From NCBI GenBank assembly GCA_002705055.1, contig PAHY01000002.1, positions 1 through 64,000 on the forward strand: a DNA stretch of 64,000 nt. Reading direction: 5' to 3'. Under the pieces are notes generated by a model. The model was not told where the DNA came from. It did not search any database and saw nothing but the letters and a program-made list of their open reading frames with translations. This DNA comes from Planctomycetota bacterium (lineage in GTDB: Bacteria > Planctomycetota > UBA1135). Of the stretch, positions 9,888-19,160 are shown piece after piece (the stretch's first letter is position 1; each line of letters begins with the position of its first letter). The position numbers and the translations under genes were made by a program.

Positions 9888-11785
9888 AGCACGTAGCGGA
9901 TGTCGACCGAGATGTTGCGGCTGCGATCTGCGTTCCAGCCGAAGTCACCGGCGACGTTTTCGAACACGCGGTCGAAGTTGAGCCCGACCAGGCGACCTTG
10001 CCCATCGACCACCGGCGAGCCGGAGTTCCCCCCGGTCGTATCGCCATCGGCCAGGAAGCAGACCGGAATGTCGAGCGCCGAAGGGTCGGCCGCGACCGCG
10101 TCGAAGATCTCGTCGGGCGCGTCGAACTCACCTTCGCCGGTGTGCTTGGACAGCATGCCGCGCACCGTGGTGAGCGGGGTGTAGAGCACGCCATCGCGCG
10201 GGCTGTACTCCTTGACCGTCGCCGTCGAAACGCGCAGCGTCGAGTTGGCGTCGGGGTAGAAGCGCTGGCCGCGCCACGCCTCCTGGGCCTCGATCCAGAG
10301 GGCCCCCACTTCCTGACGCAGGCCGTTCTGACGATCGCGGAACTGGCGCTGAGCTAAGTACTCCGGCTGCAGCGCGCGCACCAGCTTGACCAGATCGCCG
10401 TCGCCCGAAGCGACCCAGGCGTCGTAGGGCTCGAGGCGACCGTCTTCCGGCAGCTCGTCGGCGATGCGCAGCAGCACATCGCGGGCCGGATCCGCCTCGA
10501 GGATCAGCCCGGAGCCATCGGCGTCTTCGTCGTTCATCATCCGCCGCGCCTGCGACAGCGTGCGCGCCCGGCGCAGGTTGTCGAGCACGAAGTCCTTGCC
10601 CATGCGGGCGGCCTCCGCCTCGTCGAGCTCAAGCAGGCGGGCCAGAACGTCGCCGTACTTGGCATGACGCGCGTCGTCGGCATCGACCCAGGCCTGGAAC
10701 TCGGCCTCTTCGCGCTCCTTCTTCTCGACGACGCGGTTGCGCGCAAGCCCGAAGATCATGCCGCGCGCGTTCTTCTCGACGTTGGACAGCGACTTGATCG
10801 TGGACGCCAGCCGCAAGGCGTTCTCCTCGCTGACGGCCGCCGCTTCCTGCAGCTCGGCGATCATGGTCGCGTAGAGCTCGAGGCGCGCAGGGTAGAAGAA
10901 CTCCTGGCGCACCGCGACCGCAGTCGAGCTGAGGTAGCGCTGCGTGCGACCCGGGTAGCCCATGATCATCACGAACTCGCCGGCGTCCGCGCCCTCTTCA
11001 CTCACCTCCAGGTGACGCGGCGGCTGATACGGCACGTTCTCTTCGCTGTAGCCGGCCGGCTTGCCTTCCGGCGACACGTAGGCGCGGAAGAAGCTGAAGT
11101 CGCCGGTGTGGCGCGGCCACATCCAGTTGTCGGTCTCGCCGCCGTACTCGCCGACCATGCGCGGCGGCGCATAGACCAGACGCACATCGCGCAGCACCAC
11201 GCGATGGATGCGGCGCCAGATCCGCCCTTCAAAGTAGGGCACCACGCGCGCCTCACTGAACTCGCTGTTGGCTTCGCGCTCGAGCTCGCGGCGCTTTTGC
11301 TGGACCGCGTTGTAGCGCGCAGCCGGATCCTCGCCGGCGGCTTCCGCGGCCTCATGAATCTCGGCGGTGACGTCGTCGTAACCCGTCACGTAGCTCACCG
11401 ACATGCCCGGCGAAGGAATCTCCTGCTCGAAGCTGCCGGCGACGAAGCCATCACGAAGATAGTTCTGCTCGACCGTGCTGGCTCGGTTGATCGCGCCGAA
11501 GCCACAGTGGTGGTTGGTCACCACCAGCCCGTCCTCGGACACGAAGCTCGCCGAACAGCCGTTCAGATTGACGGCCGCCGACAGCAGGCCCTGTTCGCCA
11601 TCCCAGATCTGCTCGGCGGTCAGCTCGAGGCCACGCTCCTTGAGCGCGGTGAAGTCGAGACCCTGAAGTTGCTCGGGCAGCCACTGACCTTCGTCCGCGT
11701 GCACCGAGAAGGGTGCAACAGCCAAAGCCACGGCGGCGACTGCCGTCACCGGCAGCCAGGAAGTGAATCGGGATGTGGAGTTCAT
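9740..11785 (-). CDS. S46-family dipeptidyl-peptidase
   Basis: 681 residues, close to the usual 700-720. A signal peptide covers about residues 1-30 (cut near SVHA-DE). The catalytic histidine lies in VVTNHHCGF (residues 89-96), the charge-relay Asp probably near DNWMWPRHTGDF, and the nucleophile is Ser588 in TGGNSGSPV. The C-terminal part VAGDFGWNADRSRNISVDIRYVL is a family hallmark. These periplasmic enzymes release dipeptides from the N terminus of peptides during protein catabolism. The start codon overlaps the stop of the upstream SDR gene (ATGA, 11782-11785), implying translational coupling. Confidence 0.93.
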   Translation of the reverse strand: MNSTSRFTSWLPVTAVAAVALAVAPFSVHADEGQWLPEQLQGLDFTALKERGLELTAEQIWDGEQGLLSAAVNLNGCSASFVSEDGLVVTNHHCGFGAINRASTVEQNYLRDGFVAGSFEQEIPSPGMSVSYVTGYDDVTAEIHEAAEAAGEDPAARYNAVQQKRRELEREANSEFSEARVVPYFEGRIWRRIHRVVLRDVRLVYAPPRMVGEYGGETDNWMWPRHTGDFSFFRAYVSPEGKPAGYSEENVPYQPPRHLEVSEEGADAGEFVMIMGYPGRTQRYLSSTAVAVRQEFFYPARLELYATMIAELQEAAAVSEENALRLASTIKSLSNVEKNARGMIFGLARNRVVEKKEREEAEFQAWVDADDARHAKYGDVLARLLELDEAEAARMGKDFVLDNLRRARTLSQARRMMNDEDADGSGLILEADPARDVLLRIADELPEDGRLEPYDAWVASGDGDLVKLVRALQPEYLAQRQFRDRQNGLRQEVGALWIEAQEAWRGQRFYPDANSTLRVSTATVKEYSPRDGVLYTPLTTVRGMLSKHTGEGEFDAPDEIFDAVAADPSALDIPVCFLADGDTTGGNSGSPVVDGQGRLVGLNFDRVFENVAGDFGWNADRSRNISVDIRYVLWLMREVWPAPHLLEEMGVATRRTAAAGQPVMRVRAGVAPGEEVPAGGK

Positions 11786-12555
11786 GATTCGGATTCAGCA
11801 GGAACACGCACGCACACCTCGGCCGGGCGCGCGTCGGGATCGAAGGCGTAGCCGAGCAGGTGCGCGGCGACGAAAGGAGGGGTGTTGAAGGCCTCGTTGG
11901 CCTTGAACTCGTGGAACTTGTCCACCATCGGGAACTGCTCTGCATTGCAGGAACGGATCAGCTCCTGCATGGCGGTGTCGACGATGCCCGGGGCAACCGC
12001 ATAGGCCCGCAGGCCGGTCTCGGCTTCCTCGAGCTGCACCGACTCGGTGAGCCGATCGAGGCCCGCCTTGCCGGCACAATAGGCCGACCAGCCAGCGTAA
12101 CCGCTCCAGGCGGCGCCACTGGAGATGTTGATCAGGCAGGCATCCTGCGGCGAGCCGGCAGCGGCGACGCGGGCCCGATGCAGTCGCGCGAAGGTGCGCG
12201 TCCCCAGGAACACTCCGATCAGATTGATCTCAAGGTGGTGACGGATCGCGTCGAGCTCGAGCTCGCGGAGGGGCGCGATGGGCTCGAGCACGCCCGCGTT
12301 ATTGACCCAGAGATCGATGCTGCCGAAGCGCTCGACCGCTGCCTGCGCGAAGGACTCGACCGCCGCTTCGTCGCGCACGTCCACGCGCGCCGTGATCGTG
12401 TGATCCTTGGCACCTGCCGGCACCGGGCTGTCGCCGCGCGCGCACAGCGCCAGGTTCATGCCGCGCGCCGCGAACTCGGCCGCGAGGCCCGCGCCGATCC
12501 CGCGACTGGCGCCGGTGATGACCGCGGTGCGGCCCTGCAGATCAGGAAGTGCCAT
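11782..12555 (-). CDS. Short-chain dehydrogenase/reductase
   Basis: 257 residues. Classic SDR: the TGASRGIGAG nucleotide-binding loop at about residues 15-24, NNAG (VNNAGVL) near residue 90, the catalytic Ser in ISSGAAW and the YCAGK active-site Tyr/Lys. The C-terminal part resembles benzil/sepiapterin-type reductases, but the substrate cannot be assigned. It is upstream of and coupled to the S46 peptidase gene, and 4 bp downstream of the sensor kinase gene, so the three probably share an mRNA. Confidence 0.85.
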   Translation of the reverse strand: MALPDLQGRTAVITGASRGIGAGLAAEFAARGMNLALCARGDSPVPAGAKDHTITARVDVRDEAAVESFAQAAVERFGSIDLWVNNAGVLEPIAPLRELELDAIRHHLEINLIGVFLGTRTFARLHRARVAAAGSPQDACLINISSGAAWSGYAGWSAYCAGKAGLDRLTESVQLEEAETGLRAYAVAPGIVDTAMQELIRSCNAEQFPMVDKFHEFKANEAFNTPPFVAAHLLGYAFDPDARPAEVCVRVPAESES

Positions 12556-12559
12556 CGCT

Positions 12560-14281
12560 CTATTGTGACTTCGCGCTGCGCAGCAGGCCGAAGAGCTCCG
12601 ACCAATTGAACGGTTTGGCGAGGTAGTCGGTGCAGCCCGCCTCGAGGCACTTGGCGCGGTCGCCAGGCAGCGACTGCGCGGTCAACGCGATGATCGGCTG
12701 GGAGTAATTCATCTGCCGCAGCGCCCGCGCGACCTCAAAGCCGTCGCACTTGGGCATGCGCATATCAAGCAGGACCGCGTCGAAGTCGCCCTGAGCGGCG
12801 CGGACCTTCTCCAGCGCCAGCTCGCCATCCGCGACGGCCACGACCTCGTGCCCGGCTTCCTCAAGATGGAAGTTGATCAGGCGGCGCGAATCCGGGTTGT
12901 CCTCGGCCAGCAGGATGCGCAGTCGCCCCGAGTCGCTTGGCTGAACGGGTGCGCCTTCCGGCTTCGCCAGCGGCAGCTCCATCTCCGAAAGATGCAGGAC
13001 GAAGCGCGCGCCCGGCTCGGTCGAGGGCTCGACCCAAAGGTCGCCGCCCAGGTTGCGGGCGATCAGGCGCGCGATCCCCAGACCCAGGCCCAGGCCGCCC
13101 TGCGCGCTGGACTGATGCGCGTCGAGCTGGTGAAAGCTCTCGAAGATGTGCTCGCGCTCGTCCTCGGGCACGCCGGGCCCGGTGTCGCGCACCTCGAGGC
13201 GAAGCTGGCGTCGGACGGCCCCGGCGGTCGCGATCGGCGACAGCGTGACCTCGACCGAGCCCTGCTCGGTGAACTTCAGCGCATTGTCGACGAGGTTCAT
13301 CATGACCTGTCGCACCCGCGTGGGGTCCGTGACAAAGGAGTCGGGGATGTCTCCTTCGGCCCGCACGATCAGCTCCAGCCCGCGCTCGGCCGCCTTGTTG
13401 CGGAACAGATTGCTGATCTCCTCCAGCAGCGCCCGCGGTTCGGCGCGGCGCGGCGAGATGCGCACCCGACCCTGCTCGGCGCTCGACAGATCGAGCAGCT
13501 GATTGATCAGCGAGAGCAGGTGGTCACCACTGCGGTGAATCACGCCGAGGTGATCGAGGATCACTTCCCGCGGCGCGCCGCCTTCGACCAGCCCCTGCAG
13601 CATCTCGGTGACCCCCAGCACGGCGACCAGCGGGGTGCGCACCTCGTGACTGACGTTCGCCAGGAAGGCGCCCTTGGCGCGCGAGGCCTCCTCGGCGGCG
13701 CGGTTCATCCGCCGCAGCTCGTACTCGATCTCATCGCGCACCTGCTCGGCGGCCACCCGGGTCGCGAGCATCGAGGCGATCGTCTCGAAGATCTCGAAGT
13801 CTTCCTGGTCGAAGGCGTCGATCTGCGAGGCCTCCGAGTCGAGCACACCGAGCACCGTGCCCTTGTGCACGATGGGCACCGCCATCTCCGAGGCACGCGC
13901 CTCGTCATCGACGACATAACGCGGGTCCTTGCGGACATCCGGCACGATCTCGCCGCGGCCGCTCTGCGCCACCGCCCCCACGATGCCTTCGCCGAAGGGG
14001 AGCTCGATGCGATTGACGATGACCTGCTCGCGCGGGCTCTTTCGGCCGTGCGCCGCGCGCTGCACCAGGCAGGAACGCTCGGGGTCGACGAGGTAGATGA
14101 CGCAGTCCTCGTACCCCAGCTGCGCGATCGTGCGCGCCGCGACATCCCACAGAAGGTCATCGACCGTGCGCGCCTCAAGCATGCCGCGCGCGAACGCGTG
14201 CAAGGTGTGCACGAACTGGTCGCGCGCCGGGCTCGTCGATGAAGTGGCGCCTGAGGGAGCGGATGGCGACTCGCCGTCCAT
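12560..14281 (-). CDS. GAF-domain hybrid sensor histidine kinase with C-terminal receiver
   Basis: 573 residues. A GAF domain spans about residues 25-180 (LLWDVAARTIAQLGYEDCVIYLVD ... GTVLGVLDSEAS). The HisKA box FLANVSHEVRTPL places the phospho-acceptor at His212. An ATP-binding HATPase_c domain follows (NALKFTEQG, DTGPGVPEDE, GLGLGIARLIA). The C-terminal receiver domain starts near residue 455 (RILLAEDNP), with phospho-Asp506 in LLDMRMPKCDG and Lys in YLAKPF. No membrane span, so it should sense a cytoplasmic signal. TATCCT (minus strand, 14288-14293) ends 6 nt before the ATG. Confidence 0.93.
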   Translation of the reverse strand: MDGESPSAPSGATSSTSPARDQFVHTLHAFARGMLEARTVDDLLWDVAARTIAQLGYEDCVIYLVDPERSCLVQRAAHGRKSPREQVIVNRIELPFGEGIVGAVAQSGRGEIVPDVRKDPRYVVDDEARASEMAVPIVHKGTVLGVLDSEASQIDAFDQEDFEIFETIASMLATRVAAEQVRDEIEYELRRMNRAAEEASRAKGAFLANVSHEVRTPLVAVLGVTEMLQGLVEGGAPREVILDHLGVIHRSGDHLLSLINQLLDLSSAEQGRVRISPRRAEPRALLEEISNLFRNKAAERGLELIVRAEGDIPDSFVTDPTRVRQVMMNLVDNALKFTEQGSVEVTLSPIATAGAVRRQLRLEVRDTGPGVPEDEREHIFESFHQLDAHQSSAQGGLGLGLGIARLIARNLGGDLWVEPSTEPGARFVLHLSEMELPLAKPEGAPVQPSDSGRLRILLAEDNPDSRRLINFHLEEAGHEVVAVADGELALEKVRAAQGDFDAVLLDMRMPKCDGFEVARALRQMNYSQPIIALTAQSLPGDRAKCLEAGCTDYLAKPFNWSELFGLLRSAKSQ

Positions 14282-14296
14282 GCCCCCAGGATAGGG

Positions 14297-15193
14297 TCAG
14301 CCGCCGTAGTTGCCGTACCCGCCGTAAGGGTCGTCCGGCGCGCCGGTGAGCAGGATCGCCCAGGCGATCGCCAGCGGCAGGACCGTCAGCAGGACCAAGG
14401 TCAACGCGTCGCGCCAGGCCGCGCCATGCTGCGGGGCGAAGCGGGCCCAGGCCGCGTGCAGCAGGCCGGGGAGCGCGAGCACCATCAGCGGCCAGGCGAC
14501 CACCTCGTCGCCGAAGCCGTAGTGCTGGATGGACAGCAGCGCGAGCAAGCCCACGAGCGGCACCCCGGCATGGCGATGCCAGGATCCCGCCGGACGCAGC
14601 CAGGAGAACAGCATCATGGCGCCGGCGGCGGCCGCGCCGATCCCGGCGGCGTGGGCGGCGCGCGCTGATCCGGTCTCCATGAGCAGTCCGGATGCCAGGC
14701 CGCACCAGGCGACCAGCGCAGGCAGGCTGCGGGCCGCGGTGAAGCGCGCGTGGGCCGCAAGCGAGCCCGCCGCCGCCAGCCCAGCCAGCAGGCCACCGAC
14801 CCCGGCGACCAGGTACCAGTCCCCCTTCTCCCAGAAGCGCGGGACCAGCGGCTCGGTCATGGGCAGGGCGTAGCCGGCCACGCCAGCGCCCAGCAGGATC
14901 GCCAGCCCCAGTGTGCGCGCCCGGGCCTGGCCGTCCTCCGCGGGCGGCACGCAGATCGAGAGCAGCCAGGCGCCGACCGCGCCCCAGATGGGCCAGTCGA
15001 CCGAGCTCTCGACCGGCCACGGCAAGCCAAAGCTGAGCCACCAACCGGCGAAGACTCCGGCGATCCAAGCCGAAGCCCCCGCGCGGCGCGCCAGCGGACT
15101 GACCGGGCCGGTCTTCCACGCCAGGATGGCCACCGTCAGGAGGGCGGCCATGCCCGGCGCGAACACCGACTTCAAGAAGACCTCGAAGCCCAT
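14297..15193 (-). CDS. Polytopic membrane protein, unknown function
   Basis: 298 residues with eight or nine hydrophobic spans and a short Gly/Tyr-rich tail (DDPYGGYGNYGG). No family recognised. It begins 12 bp after the YceI gene on the same strand, so it is likely in one operon with YceI and the lipoprotein before it. Confidence 0.7.
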   Translation of the reverse strand: MGFEVFLKSVFAPGMAALLTVAILAWKTGPVSPLARRAGASAWIAGVFAGWWLSFGLPWPVESSVDWPIWGAVGAWLLSICVPPAEDGQARARTLGLAILLGAGVAGYALPMTEPLVPRFWEKGDWYLVAGVGGLLAGLAAAGSLAAHARFTAARSLPALVAWCGLASGLLMETGSARAAHAAGIGAAAAGAMMLFSWLRPAGSWHRHAGVPLVGLLALLSIQHYGFGDEVVAWPLMVLALPGLLHAAWARFAPQHGAAWRDALTLVLLTVLPLAIAWAILLTGAPDDPYGGYGNYGG

Positions 15194-15205
15194 AGAACGG
15201 AAGTC

Positions 15206-15826
15206 CTACTCGGCGAGGATGCCTTCGACGGCGATGACGACCTCGACTTCCTTGCCCAGACCTTCGGGCATGTAATCGACACCGTAGGCCAGGCGATCGA
15301 CCTTGAACTCGGCTTCGAGGCCGACGCGGGTGTTGCCCCACGGATCCTTGCCGGCGCCCAGCAGCTTGCCGCTGGCGGTCACCTGCTTCTCGACCCCGTG
15401 CATCTTCAGCATGCCGGTGATCTTGTACTTGCCTTCGCCGGCAGCCTCGATCTTGGTCGACTTGAAGGTGATCTCCGGGAACTCCTTCACCGAGAAGAAG
15501 TCCGCGCCGCGCAGGTGCTTATCGCGGTCGGCGTTGTTGGTGTCGATGCTGGCCGCGTCGATCGTGACCGAGATCGAGCTGTTGGCCGGCTGATCCGCGT
15601 CGTAGACCAGTTCGCCCTGGACGTCGCGGAACTGGCCATAGGCCGCGCCGATGCCGAGGTGCATGACCCGGAACATGACGAAGGAGTGGCCCGCGTCAAT
15701 CTTGTAGCTGGCGGCGGCGGCGATGGGCTGAGCCGGCGCCGGGGCCGGAGCTTCCTTGGCGGTGAAGGCCGAAGCGGCCAGTCCGGCCAGCAGCAGGGCC
15801 GGAGCGAGGGTGAGGGTGGCGTTCAT
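15206..15826 (-). CDS. YceI-family periplasmic lipid-binding protein
   Basis: 206 residues. A signal peptide (residues 1-20, cut near ASAFTA) is followed by an Ala/Pro linker. The mature domain begins YKIDAGHSFVMFRVMHLGIG, the YceI opening, and continues with alternating beta strands (SSISVTIDAASIDTNNADRDKHLRG, FPEITFKS, KITGMLKMHGV) forming the lipocalin-like barrel. Family members bind polyisoprenoid or other amphiphilic molecules in the periplasm. It lies 38 bp downstream of a lipoprotein gene. Confidence 0.92.
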   Translation of the reverse strand: MNATLTLAPALLLAGLAASAFTAKEAPAPAPAQPIAAAASYKIDAGHSFVMFRVMHLGIGAAYGQFRDVQGELVYDADQPANSSISVTIDAASIDTNNADRDKHLRGADFFSVKEFPEITFKSTKIEAAGEGKYKITGMLKMHGVEKQVTASGKLLGAGKDPWGNTRVGLEAEFKVDRLAYGVDYMPEGLGKEVEVVIAVEGILAE

Positions 15827-15864
15827 GATGGTGCAGAAGTGGGTTGAGGATGGCGGATGGGTGT

Positions 15865-16377
15865 TCAGCCGTCTGCCCGCGCTTCCTCGTCGGGCAGATT
15901 GGGTACGGATTCAAGGCCTTGTGGAAGGGTGAAAACGAAGCGGTAGGCCTTGTGCCGAACTGCCTTCGGGGATTCGGACTCGAATAGGCGGCCCGTGGCG
16001 GGGTCGAACTCGAGAAGGACGAACTGCGGATCGCCGCGTGCCTCGATCAGGCCATCTTCGCTGATATACAAAAAGAGGCCGCTCTCCGGATGGAGTTCGA
16101 GATGCAGGGTTTGCTCATATCCACCCTCCGCCCTGAGAAACAGCGCACGGGGAATCTCGCCGACCGTCCCCACCCAGATCGCCCGGAACTCCCCGGGAGA
16201 TGAGCCCGGCTCAAACTCCAGTTGAGCGTACCCGTTCACCGCGTCTGCGTCCTGGTACCAGATACTCGGCGGCGCGACCGCGCGCACATCGAAGACACGC
16301 GTTTGAACCAGTCCACAGTCGCAAGCTGTTGCCGCAAGGAGCAGACAGGAAAGGACGCCAACTTGAATAGAGCGCAC
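15865..16377 (-). CDS. Putative lipoprotein, unknown function
   Basis: 170 residues. MRSIQVGVLSCLLLAATAC has a lipobox with candidate Cys at residue 19. The remainder is beta-rich with no recognised domain. The start is GTG at 16375-16377. A -10-like TAGACT (minus strand, 16386-16391) ends 8 nt upstream, consistent with a leaderless transcript covering this gene, YceI and the membrane protein. Confidence 0.65.
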   Translation of the reverse strand: MRSIQVGVLSCLLLAATACDCGLVQTRVFDVRAVAPPSIWYQDADAVNGYAQLEFEPGSSPGEFRAIWVGTVGEIPRALFLRAEGGYEQTLHLELHPESGLFLYISEDGLIEARGDPQFVLLEFDPATGRLFESESPKAVRHKAYRFVFTLPQGLESVPNLPDEEARADG

Positions 16378-16433
16378 GGACAGGGAGTCTAGCAGGAGTC
16401 ATCCTGAGGCTCGCGTGGCGCTCCGTGTCGCTC

Positions 16434-17276
16434 CTACGGGGACGGATCGCCTACAAAGCCCGCCAGCCATTCGGCCAGCTCGTAGTACATCTCCTCCCAG
16501 GATTCAGCGACGTAAACCACGGGCTGGTAGTCCGTTGGGTCGTAGTCGGTGACTGCCATGGTGGGCAGATCGAAGGGGCGCAGTTCCGCGCGCTCGGCGA
16601 AGCTGCCGAGCTCCCCGAAGCTGGAAAGCAAGCCGGCCCCGAAGGCCTTGACCGTGCCGTCCTCGCGCAGGGCACCGAACTCCATGGTCCACCAGTAGAC
16701 GCGTTCAAGGCGTTGGATGCCGGAATCATCCGCCACCCGGGCCGCGCGGCCGAAGGCGCGATTGAGCTCGACGATCATCGGGTGGGTGAAGCTGGCGGCG
16801 TGCCCGATGAGTTCGTGGACCACATCCGGCTCGGGGGTGTAGAGCGGGACGGAGTGGTGCCGGATGTACTGCGTCGACAGGAAGACGCCGTCAGCCAGGT
16901 AACTGAGGAAGGTGCGCGCCTCGATCAGACCGGCGACCGGAAGCATCTTGAAGCCGCAGACTTCCATTAGCCGCTGGTTGACCACCTCCAGCTGCGGGAT
17001 GCGCTCGCGATCCAGCCCCAGCCGGTGGTGCAGCACCAGAAAGCCGCGCGGCGCCCAATCCTGGTGCAGCGGCTCGAGCGCGCGCCAGACCTCGGCCCAG
17101 ACCGCGTGCTCTTCCTCGGTATAGGGCACCTCGGGCACCGGCCCTCCGCCGTACTCAAGCGCCGCGCGCGCGATGGTGTTGCGGCGCGCCCGATAGGCGG
17201 CGTCGCGGAAGCCCGGGTGATCCTGGTCGAGGTCGACCAGGCTGTCGGCTCCTCCTGCGTGGGCGGAATCAGTCAT
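16434..17276 (-). CDS. phhA: Phenylalanine-4-hydroxylase (aromatic amino acid hydroxylase)
   Basis: 280 residues from ATG at 17274-17276, the usual length of bacterial PheH. The non-heme iron ligands are the HELIGH motif (His154, His159) and Glu199 in WWTMEFG. The flanking motifs YTEEEHAVW, HHSVPLYTPEPDVVHE and FAERAELRPFD are typical. It converts phenylalanine to tyrosine with tetrahydropterin and oxygen. A longer frame to 17339 would overlap the divergent glyoxalase gene and is not preferred. Confidence 0.94.
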   Translation of the reverse strand: MTDSAHAGGADSLVDLDQDHPGFRDAAYRARRNTIARAALEYGGGPVPEVPYTEEEHAVWAEVWRALEPLHQDWAPRGFLVLHHRLGLDRERIPQLEVVNQRLMEVCGFKMLPVAGLIEARTFLSYLADGVFLSTQYIRHHSVPLYTPEPDVVHELIGHAASFTHPMIVELNRAFGRAARVADDSGIQRLERVYWWTMEFGALREDGTVKAFGAGLLSSFGELGSFAERAELRPFDLPTMAVTDYDPTDYQPVVYVAESWEEMYYELAEWLAGFVGDPSP

Positions 17277-17316
17277 GACAGCGTCGCTGCAGCGGCGACG
17301 ATCTAGAATCGTAGCC

Positions 17317-17688
17317 ATGCAGGCCAAGCTCGCCCACACGATGATCCGCGTCCGCGACCTCGATGCGTCGATCGCCTTCTACACCGGCTTCCTGGGCCTC
17401 AAGGAGACGCGCCGCGCCCACTTCGGTGAGGAGTGCACCCTGGTCTTTCTCGCCGACGCGTCCGAGCAGCACTACATCGAGCTGACCTGCAACCACGACG
17501 GCCGGGATTACGAGCTGGGCGATCAGTTTGGCCACCTCGCCTTTACGGTCGAGGACCTCGACGCGGTGATCGCCGAGGTCGAGGACAAGGGCTGGTGGTA
17601 CCGCGGCAACCGCCCCGAATCGAGCTCGCGCTACATCTTCGTCAAGGATCCGGACGGCTACGACATCGAGATCCTGCAGGCCAAGTGA
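17317..17688 (+). CDS. gloA: Lactoylglutathione lyase (glyoxalase I)
   Basis: 123 residues. The metal ligands of glyoxalase I are all present: His7, Glu55 (YIELTCN), His73 (FGHLAF) and Glu118 (DIEILQ). The first half MIRVRDLDASIAFYTGFLG is diagnostic. It isomerises the methylglyoxal-glutathione hemithioacetal to lactoylglutathione in the cytoplasm. TAGAAT at 17304-17309 ends 7 nt before the ATG, so the mRNA is probably leaderless. The stop overlaps the GTG start of the dus gene (GTGA, 17685-17688). Confidence 0.93.
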   Translation: MQAKLAHTMIRVRDLDASIAFYTGFLGLKETRRAHFGEECTLVFLADASEQHYIELTCNHDGRDYELGDQFGHLAFTVEDLDAVIAEVEDKGWWYRGNRPESSSRYIFVKDPDGYDIEILQAK

Positions 17689-18695
17689 GCGCCCTCCCCC
17701 GGGTCGAAGCCGCCGGGCTGATCCTCGATCCGGCGACCTATCTGGCGCCGATGGAAGGGGTGACCGACCGCTCCTTCCGCAGCCTGGTGCTCGAACAGAA
17801 CCCGGGCGCGGTCGGCGCGGCCTGCACCGAGTTTCTGCGCGTCGCGCAGCATCCGATCGCGGCCGAGCGCATCGCGCTGGAACTGGGCGACCCGGTGCCC
17901 GGCGTGGCGGTGGGCGTGCAGCTGATGGGCAACGACCCGGCCGTGGTCGCCGAGACCGCGCGGCGGGCAGTCGCCGTCGGCGCCGCCTTCGTCGACCTCA
18001 ACTTCGGTTGCCCGGCGCCCAAGGTCTTTCAGCACTGCGCGGGCTCCGCGCTGCTGGGCGAGCCGGAGCTTCTGGGTGAACTGGTGCGCGCCACCGTCGA
18101 CGCCGCCGGGGTGCCGGTGACCGCCAAGATCCGCGCCGGGATTGAGCACGATCGCGAGGTCGAGGAGATCGCCCGGCGCGTCGAGCAGGCCGGCGCGGTG
18201 CTGCTGACGGTGCACGGACGGCTGCGGACCGAACGCTACACCCTGCCCACCGACTGGTCGCGGATCCGGCGCGCCGTTGATGCGGTGTCGATCCCCGTGA
18301 TCGGCAACGGTTCGGCGGAGTCCCCCGCTGACATCGATCGGATGATGGAAGAGACCGGCTGCGCGGGGGTCATGGTCGGGCGCGCGGCGATCGGCAATCC
18401 GTGGATCTTCGCCGCCTGGCGGGCTCGTCGGCTGGGCGAAGCGGCGCCGCCCCCGCCGGATGCGATCGCCTGGTTGCGCGAATATGAGACACGCATGCTT
18501 GCTGGCGGCGCGCAGCCGCGCCAGGCGCTCGGGAGGCTGAAGCAGGCGGCCAAGGCGATGGGAAACGCGGGAACACTGCGCTTTTCCGACCGAACTCAGC
18601 TGCTGCGCAGCCAGGATGCCGCCGCCTACTTCGCGATCCTGAAGCAGGAAAATCAGCCGAATGCCTCAAAGCTAGACACGGGTAGTCCGAAATGA
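17685..18695 (+). CDS. dus: tRNA-dihydrouridine synthase
   Basis: 336 residues from GTG at 17685. The FMN-binding TIM-barrel motifs YLAPMEGVTDRSFR, the catalytic Cys109 in LNFGCPAPKV, KIRAGI, VHGR, IGNGS and MVGRAAIGNPW are all present. It reduces uridines in the tRNA D-loop. Translationally coupled to gloA through a GTGA overlap. Ends in front of a strong hairpin terminator (18761-18800). The Dus subtype cannot be decided by eye. Confidence 0.93.
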   Translation: MSALPRVEAAGLILDPATYLAPMEGVTDRSFRSLVLEQNPGAVGAACTEFLRVAQHPIAAERIALELGDPVPGVAVGVQLMGNDPAVVAETARRAVAVGAAFVDLNFGCPAPKVFQHCAGSALLGEPELLGELVRATVDAAGVPVTAKIRAGIEHDREVEEIARRVEQAGAVLLTVHGRLRTERYTLPTDWSRIRRAVDAVSIPVIGNGSAESPADIDRMMEETGCAGVMVGRAAIGNPWIFAAWRARRLGEAAPPPPDAIAWLREYETRMLAGGAQPRQALGRLKQAAKAMGNAGTLRFSDRTQLLRSQDAAAYFAILKQENQPNASKLDTGSPK

Positions 18696-18760
18696 GTCAT
18701 GCCGGGCCCCATCCGGCTGCATTTTCATTCGATGTCACCCTCGTCAAACAGGGAGACGAT

Positions 18761-18800
18761 TGAGAGCGCGCTGCTCCGCAGTGCGCTCTCAGTTTTGTTT
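18761..18800 (+). terminator. Rho-independent terminator after dus
   Basis: TGAGAGCGC (18761-18769) pairs with GCGCTCTCA (18783-18791), with an inner CTGC/GCAG extension around a short loop, followed by TTTTGTTT. Confidence 0.85.
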
Positions 18801-18817
18801 GGCCGCGATCCGGCCGG

Positions 18818-19078
18818 CTAGTTGAGCTTGGTCGGGTTGCCCGCGTGGTCCCAGACCGGCAGGCTCTCGTCGCAATTGCCGCCGCAATGGCCTTCATTGC
18901 AGCAGTAGCCGGTGGGCGTGTAGCAGCCGCCGCCACAGCAGGCGCCCAGCTCGTAGACCTCGCCGGAGGCCGCGGTCACCGACTGGGTTTCGACCTGGGA
19001 CTCGGGTTGGGGCTCCTCTTCCGAGCCACAGGCCCCAAGAGAAAGCAGGAAGATTGCCGAAAGGAGGATCGAGCGCAT
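18818..19078 (-). CDS. Small cysteine-rich lipoprotein
   Basis: 86 residues from ATG at 19076-19078. MRSILLSAIFLLSLGACGSEEE gives a clean lipobox with Cys17. The mature part has about nine Cys in clusters (GACCGGGC, GYCCNEGHCGGNC), suggesting disulfides or metal binding outside the cytoplasm. No family recognised. It faces the dus terminator. Confidence 0.7.
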   Translation of the reverse strand: MRSILLSAIFLLSLGACGSEEEPQPESQVETQSVTAASGEVYELGACCGGGCYTPTGYCCNEGHCGGNCDESLPVWDHAGNPTKLN

Positions 19079-19160
19079 CGAATCTGGGCTTAAACCTAGC
19101 AACGGGCGTTTTCCAGGGTCATCCTGGACCCACAGCCCACAACATCTTAGCATTGTCATC

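Noticed and set aside
17277-17339. Longer N terminus for phenylalanine hydroxylase
   Set aside because: It would run through the promoter and start of the divergent glyoxalase gene, and the extra residues do not resemble the family.
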